Source: Branchinecta lynchi (Eukaryota; Arthropoda; Branchiopoda; Anostraca; Branchinectidae). From it: a DNA stretch of 64,000 nucleotides. The stretch lies in contig JAKZAP010000007.1 in assembly GCA_023053575.1 (NCBI GenBank), positions 16,831,508 to 16,895,507 of the forward strand. Direction: 5' to 3'. The notes under the pieces were generated by a model. It worked only from the letters and a program-made list of their open reading frames with translations, was not told the origin of the DNA and searched no databases. The translations under genes and the position numbers were made by a program. Every line of letters begins with the position of its first letter. Position 1 is the first letter of the stretch. Shown here piece after piece: positions 57,273 through 64,000 of the stretch.

Positions 57273-60200
57273 ACAAGACCAAAGGTGTCGATGGGATCCC
57301 AAAAATCTAAGATTTGACCCAGACAATTCGGTCTTGTCTTCGCCAGGCTAATCATCAGAGAAAACCGAGTTCAGATATTCTATCTACCTATCTATACCTC
57401 TATAAGCCATATCGATTTTGACGATATTGACCGAAACTTCCTGCTTTGCTACTGCCAAATTTGCGGTTTCGCCCGAATTTCGAGCGAACTACTAGTCCAG
57501 CAAAAAAAGAAAAATTCAGAAACGAAGCCGGCGTATCTCCTAATCCCTATAAGGAAATCTAATCAACTTTAAATAAAATTTTGACTTAAAACAAGAGCTA
57601 CGAGCTCATATGGCACTTGTACGAGTAGGCTGTACAAGAAAGTAGATGAAAACGTCACAAAATACACCCGCCATCCAAAAAGGCGGTTCGGAAATAGAAA
57701 TAGGATATTTAGTTTCACTCATTTCTGAGCAGTTCCGGCATCGTCTCGATTTCAAATGCACATGACTGTTCAAACTTTCATCCCAATAAATCCATTTGTT
57801 TGATCCCTAGACGTGCTACACGATTTCCGGTACTCACTCTATTTCCACCTACCGTGGCCGAATCTGGTTCGGAATAAAAAAAAATCGACCACCTAAAGCA
57901 TCTTCGTTTATACCATCTACCACGTTTCACTCGAATCTGAGCATTTTTGGAAAGTTCCGGTACCCCCCCCCCTTCCCATCAACGTTGCCGGAGCCGGTTC
58001 GGGCCCAATCTCTTAATTCCCTCATCAAGTTTGACTGAAATTGGAGCATAGCCGATCTGCAAGTTTCCAGTACCCCCCCCCCCCTACCTTGGCCGAATCC
58101 GGCCCAGACGCCAAATAACAAATCTAGGCCGCATAAACTCGGCACTGTCGAATTGCATCTCATTCGGTCCATCCGTTTGGTTTTTGTGCATGTCAAAAGT
58201 CCCCCCACCCCCAATTCCCCTAATCGTGGTCGCATATGGTTCGAACGCATGTTTTACATGTCGAGGCCATCGATTCGTATCACCCATGAAGTTTCACTCG
58301 AATCAGACCACTCGTTCGCAATTTATAGAAGTCCATATTTCTCTTCTCTTGCTCCCCCAAAAATGCTCGGATCTAGGAACGGAAGTTTCCGGGGGTATGT
58401 TGTGTCAGGTTTTTAAGTCAAGATAATTCGGGTCGCTAATATGCCTGCAAAGGTTCGTTGTCGTTTTATATCTGGAACTATTCTAACTCACGACTACCGG
58501 AATTCCAGGAAACCCCCTCCAACTCCCCCCACAGAGCCCCGACACCATCTGGCTCCGTCAATTTCATCTAGGCCTAATGCTTGTTCCATCCATTAAGTTT
58601 CGTCCCAATCCCTCTACTTTTAGAGTTTCTTGAGTTTTCCACACACCCCCCCCCCATCCCCACAGGTATCGGACCCGACTCGGACGTGACACTGAACGTC
58701 CGAGGCGATAGCTCACCAGACAAGTTTCATTCAAATCCGATCACCCGTTCAAAAGTTATGCACGCCACTAGATTCCGGATTCCCCATCCACCCACTCCAC
58801 CCACGATGGTCGGGTCGGGGAAACGGCTGTTCTCAAGTCAATCTGTTCGGATCCCTGACATACCTGCCAAGTTTCATCGCCCTAGGACATCAGGAAGTAT
58901 GCCGAACTAGCGGGATCGCTAGAAATCCGGACCCCCACCCCAACTCCCCCACAGTGCCCTGATCCGGTCCGATTATGTCAATGACGTGTCGAGGACCTGT
59001 GCTTGTTTTTCCCACCAAGTTTCATCCCGATCCCTCCACTTTTAGCGTTTCTCAAAATTTCCGGTCCCTCCTCCAACTCCTCCCAGTGTCATCGGATCCG
59101 GTCCGGTTATGTCAATGACGTGTCTAGGACCTTTGCTTGTTTTTCCCACCAAGTTTCATCCCGATCCCTCCACTTTAAGCGTTTCTCAAAATTTCCGGTT
59201 ACCTCCTCCAACTCCCCCCAGTGTCATCGGATCCGGCCCGGATTTAAAGTGAGGTGTCTGAGACACAAGGTCATCCTAAATATCAATTTTCATCAAGATC
59301 CGATCACCCGTTCAAAAGTTATGCACGCCACTAGATTCCGGACTCCCCATCTACCGACTCCCCCCACGATGGTCGGGTCGGGGAAACGGCTGTTCTCAAG
59401 TCAATCTGTTCGGATCCTTGACATACCTGCCAAGTTTCATCGCCCTAGGACACCAGGAAGTATGCCGAACTCGCGGGATCGCTAGAAATCCGGACCCCCA
59501 TCCCAACTCCCCCACAGTGCCCTGATCCGGTCCGGTTATGTCAATGACGTGTCTAGGACCTGTGCTTGTTTTTCCCACCAAGTTTCATCCCGATCCCTCC
59601 ACTTTAAGCGTTTCTCAAAATTTCCGGTTCCCCACCCCAACTCCCCCACAATGCCCTGATCCGGTCCGGTTATGTCAATGACGTTTCTAGGACCTGTGGT
59701 TGTTTTCCCCACCAAGTTTCATCCCGATCCCTCCACTTTAAGCGTTTCTCAAAATTTCCGGTTCCCTCCTCCAACTCCCCCCAGTGTCATCGGATCCGGC
59801 CCGGATTTAAAGTGAGGTGTCTGAGACACGAGGTCATCCTAAATATCAATTTTCATCAAGATCCGATCACCCGTTCGCAAGCTAAAAATACCTCAAATTT
59901 TGGCTTCACCCTCCCTCCACCCCCCCCCCAGATGGTCGAATCGGGGAATTGATGATTTCCTATTTAAGCTGGTCGGGTCCCAGACATGCCTGTCAATTTC
60001 CATCGTCCCTGCACATCAGGAAGCACGGAACTCGCGGGATCACTACAAATTCGGACTTCTCCCCCCCCCCCAACTCCCCCAAAGTGAGCGGATCCGTTCC
60101 GGTTATATCAGTCACGTATCTAGGACTTTTGCTTGTACTTTCCACCAAGTTTCATTCGGATCCCTCCACTCTAAGTGTTTTCCAAGATTTCCGGTTTCCC

Positions 60201-61449
60201 CCTCTAACTCCCCCCAGTGTCACCGGATCCGGTCTGGATTTAAAATGGAGGGTCTGAGACACGAAGTCCTTCCATGGATTAAGTTTCATTAAGATCCGAT
60301 CACCCGTTCGTATGCTAAAAATATCTCATTTTTCCTATTTTTTCCGGATTCCCCCTCCCTCCACTCCCCTCCAGATGGTCGGATCGAGGAAGCGACAATT
60401 TCTAATTTAATCTGGTCCAGTTCCTGATATGCTTGCCAAGTTTCATCGTCCTAGCTTATCTGGAAGTGCCCGAACTAGCAAAACCGGGACCGACAGACCG
60501 ACTGACGGACAGAAATAACAATCGCTATATGGCACTTGAGTAAGCTCAAGTGCCATAAAAAATGCGGGTACAACCGGATTCCGGACTAATTATGTGTCCG
60601 GGTAAAAAATGATCATTAAATACAGACTCAGCGTCTCTTCTTACCCCTAAATATATCATCTAATCAACTCCAGATAAAGCTTTTACTTTTAACATATTTT
60701 CCGGTTTTGGCCGGATTACAGGCGAACTAGTTGTCCGGCGAGAAAATGGTTTTCACCATCGGGTTCAGCATGTCTTCTTACCCATAAATCAAACATTTAA
60801 TCAGCTTCAAATGAAACTGTTACTTTTAACCAACTTTCCGGTTTTGGCCGGATTCCGGACGAACTGCTTGTCCGGCGACAAAATGATTTTCACCATCATG
60901 CTCAACATGTCTTCCTACACCTAAATCGAACATTTAATCAACTTCAAATGAAACTTTTACTTTCAACCAACTTTCCGGTTTTTGCCAGATTCCGGACGAA
61001 CTACTCGTCCAGCGAGAAAATGGTTTCCACCATCGTGCTCAGCATGTCTTCTTACCCCTAAATCAAACATATAATCAACTTCAAATGAAACTTTTACTTT
61101 TACCAAACTTCCCGGTTTTTGCCGGATTCCGGACGAACTACTTGTCCGGCGAGAAAACGTTTGTCACCATCCTGCTCAGCATGTCTCCTTACCCCATAAT
61201 CGATTATCATATTAGCTGTTTAAAAATATTTTGTTTGTCCCTTAAATTGAACCCCCTCCCCCACCCCCAAATATAGGGCTACAGAGCCCATCTACGAACT
61301 CGACCTTACCCTTGACCCAAACAATCCTCGTGCCAAGTTTCATCAAAATATCTCATTCCCTTCTAGAGTTATCGTGCTTACAGACGGACGGACGGACAAT
61401 TTTGCGATGTCATAGGTATCCCTCCACTTACGTTTTGGGATCCCAAAAA
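57273..61449 (+). mobile_element. Family B element, copy 4, split by a family A insertion
   Basis: The left part 57273-57590 starts CAAGACCAAAGGTGTCGATG and includes the inverted GGTCTTG at ~57331. The right part 60561-61449 continues the same tandem units and ends TTTTGGGATCCCAAAAAC. The sequence between is the family A element at 57591-60560. Right-end units are typical (CCGGATTCCGGACGAACTxC). Confidence 0.85.
57591..60560 (+). mobile_element. Family A element, complete, nested in family B
   Basis: Left ACAAGAGCTACGAGCTCATA, TGGCACTTGT; a unique ~800-bp left arm; tandem units from about 58560; right end GACCGACTGACGGACAG, CTATATGGCACTTGAGTAAG and CTCAAGTGCCATAAAA. At 2.97 kb it is the longest complete copy here. 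The units are the same dimeric ~280-bp type as at 27790, but with different order and spacing. Confidence 0.88.
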
Positions 61450-62518
61450 CAAAAAAATTCCCTGAATAGAGTAAAGATAATCCAGTATCTCAATTCTATA
61501 AGTTCCACAAAGAAACAGTGACAATCGAAGATCGGCTTGAGCGGCTGCAAGAGCGGGTTGTCCGTAAATTTACATTCCACTAAAAATAAGCTAGCTTTTA
61601 AGTTTAACAAAGTAACCGAATAAAGTCTCTAATTTGCCAGTTTTTCAACCGTGTTCTCTATTTTGATTGTATTCCCCAAAAAGGCTTTCTGAATAACAAA
61701 TGGGTCAAACACTCTTTGCGAACTCGTTCGGAAGTTTCCGAATTTGTTTCTCTTCTACGACGGATTCCACTCGGAATGTTCAGACCGAAGTAAACAGACG
61801 CTGGCATGAGAAAAATTAAAACCGAGAAGGCACTATAATTTATTCTTCTTTTGCATAACAAAGAGTGGAAAAGAATAATCGTTAGAAACACATGTAACTC
61901 AAAACACATTTGTTTGTTCACCCACTCACGGCTTTGTTGTTTTTTTTATAAGGAACTGTACTTGATTTGTAACGATAAAACAAAACAAAGGTACAGAAAT
62001 ACATCAAATGGTAACTGGAACAACTCTATTTATACAGCCAGACCTTGCACTTGTTTTTAATATGTGAGACAACTCCCACCGACGCATTTATGATACGTCG
62101 TGGACTGGATTCCGGTACCATCATCAACTCTGTCCCGAAAAGTTCAGATTTTTGTTCAACTTTACGTGAAAGCGCCTAGAATCCGGTCGGAAAAACCTTG
62201 TGGTCTGTCCACACCATCAGTGCACCAAAAGGCCTGTCATTGTCTTCATCTGCAAACTCGTTGGTCAATATACGCTGTAGAGCTATTCAACCTAGGTAAT
62301 TTCTCACTGGCGTCTCTGTGCGCAACAGGAAATCGACGCAAAAGAAGTCACAGAACATTTTGATACTGTCGCCACCTACAGTCTGTGCGAACTAACACAT
62401 TTCACAATGATAAGGACATCAGCTTTGCCGCTGTGTTGTAGAAGCGAGCGAACGCTTAGCGAAGTTGTCAGTCTGTAAAGCAAAAGGATATATTTTAACA
62501 GAGCAAAAAAAAATAACA
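61450..62518. other. Intergenic, no gene recognised
   Basis: On the minus strand 62165-62285 is weakly exon-like (LTNEFADEDNDRPFGALMVW, then TDHKVFPTGF and stop, after an acceptor-like ctctacag). I do not recognise it and would not call a gene. Confidence 0.3.
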
Positions 62519-62604
62519 GAAGGTGGACAACATTCGGGATGTGTAATCCTGCGCTTTCTCCCAGAGCGGAGGTTTGCACGTCCCGAATGTTGTCTACCTT
62601 CTAT
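62519..62604. repeat. 86-bp palindromic element next to family A end
   Basis: AGAAGGTGGACAACATTCGG and GATGTG are mirrored by CACGTCCCGAATGTTGTCTA and CCTTCT; inner bases also pair partly. A GAATGTTGTCTGCCC piece recurs at 62630 inside the neighbouring family A hairpin. Confidence 0.8.
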
Positions 62605-64000
62605 TTTTACGGCACTTGGGCAAGAATCGAATGTTGTCTGCCCTTGGGCAAGTTCAATATAGCGATTGTAATTTCTGTCCGTCAGTCGGTCAGTCGGCCC
62701 CGGTTTTGCTACTTCGGGCACTTCCAGATAAGCTACGACGATGAAACTTGGCAGGCGCATCAGGGACCGGACCAGATTAAATTAGAAATAGTCGCTTCCC
62801 CGATCCGACCATCTGCAGGGGAGTGGAGGGAGGGGGAATCCGGAAAAATTAGATATTTTGAGCTTACGAACGGGTGATCGGATTTTAATGAAACTTGGTA
62901 TTTGGAAGGACCTCGTATGTCAGACGTTCCATTTTAAATCCAGACCGGATCCGGTGACATGCGGGGGGGGGAGTTGGAGGGGGAAACCGGAAAACGCTTA
63001 TAGTGGAGAGATCCGGATGAAACTTGGTAGAAAGAACAAGCACAAGTCCTAGATATGTGACAGACGTAACCGGAACGGATCCGCTCACTTTGGGGAGTTT
63101 GGGGGGGGGGCCGAATTTCTAGTGGTCCGTCGAGTTCGGTGCTTCCTGATGTGCTAGGACGACAAAAATTGACAGGTAGGACAGCGACCCGACCAGATTA
63201 AATAGGAAATAGTCACTTCCCCTTTCCGACCATCTGGGGGGGGGGGGGGAGTGGAGGGAGGATGAAGCCACAAATTTAGGTATTTTTTAGCCACAAATTT
63301 AGGTATTTTTAACTTGCGAACGGGTGATCGGATCTTGATGAAAGTTTATATTTAGGATGATCTTTTGTCTGAGACGTGGTACTTTAAATCCGGGCCAGAT
63401 CCGATGACACTGGGGGGAGCTGGAGGAGGGAACCGGACATCTTGAGAAACGCTTAGAGTGAGGGATCGGGATGCAACTTGGTGGGAAGAACAAGCACAAG
63501 TCCTAGATATGTCACTAATGTAATCGGACCGGGTCCGGGTACTGTGGGGGAGTTGGGGGGGGGGGGGGGGGTCCGGATTTCTAGCGATCCCATGAGTTCG
63601 GCATACTTCCTGATGTGCTAGAACGATGAAACTTGGCAGATATGTCAGGGATCCAAACAGATTGACTTGAGAATAGTCGTTTCCTCGATCAGACCATCGT
63701 GGGGGGAGTGGAAGGAGGGGGAGTCCGGAATCTAGTGGCATACACAACTTTGAACGAGTGATCGGATTTGAATGAAACTTGTAGGGTGGAAAGAGCTATC
63801 ACCTCAGATGTTCAGTGTCAAGTCCGGGCCGGGTCCGATACCTGTGGGGGGATGGGGGAGGGGTCGGAAAACTCCGGAAACGCAAGCAGAGGGATTGGGA
63901 CGGAACTCGATGGAGAGAACAAGCATTAGGTCTAGATGTGAAATTGACGGAGTCAACGGTTTTGGGGCTCTCTGGGGGGAGTTGGAGGGGGTTTCCTGGA
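62605..64000 (-). mobile_element. Family A element, reverse, running off the right edge
   Basis: The right end is TTTTTACGGCACTTGGGCAA; a ~20-bp insertion in the terminal hairpin loop is followed by CTTGGGCAAGTTCAATATAG and CGATTGTAATTTCTGTCCGT. Then tandem units in reverse to the window end. The left end is not in the window. Confidence 0.85.

Overview
This is a stretch of an animal nuclear genome, probably from an invertebrate. Genes are split by GT–AG introns, there are no operons, and the intervening DNA is full of decayed retrotransposons, small DNA transposons and tandem-repeat elements. I cannot name the species from the sequence.

Two conserved single-copy genes lie head to head. On the minus strand, positions 30288 down to 360 carry 18 phase-compatible coding exons of 5-oxoprolinase (OPLAH, gamma-glutamyl cycle, glutathione turnover). 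They encode 1115 residues from the start codon. The last ~150 codons lie beyond the left edge. On the plus strand, 41442 to 55616 carries the body and 3' end of trimethylguanosine synthase (TGS1, hypermethylation of snRNA/snoRNA caps), with the methyltransferase domain intact. Its first coding exon is not certain; a weak candidate is at 32332-32518. Neither gene shows a frameshift or an internal stop, so both look functional. They do not share a pathway, and their adjacency need not mean anything.

Almost everything else is mobile DNA. (1) Non-LTR retrotransposon remains: an endonuclease–RT copy at 18290-21485 and RT-tail fragments at 27.1, 32.6, 34.5-35.6, 40.5 and 52.6 kb. (2) Short inverted-repeat DNA transposons: a four-copy family with GAGCGTGTTC ends, an AGTTGCGTTTTT family, a hAT element with a perfect 8-bp target duplication, and several others. 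(3) Two families of tandem-repeat-bearing elements, called A and B here. Both have a motif near the left end that recurs inverted in a terminal palindrome, a layout resembling non-autonomous Helentrons. (4) A dispersed element carrying a conserved fold that matches the hammerhead ribozyme core (CUGANGA, stem II, GAAA). It is seen seven times, plus one truncated tail.

Insertions are nested, which gives relative ages. A family A element split a family B element (57.3-61.4 kb). Another family A element split the tail of a hammerhead-bearing element (49.8-51.6 kb). A small DNA transposon split the endonuclease domain of the 18-21 kb retrotransposon. From 55.6 kb to the right edge there is no recognisable gene, only these repeats.
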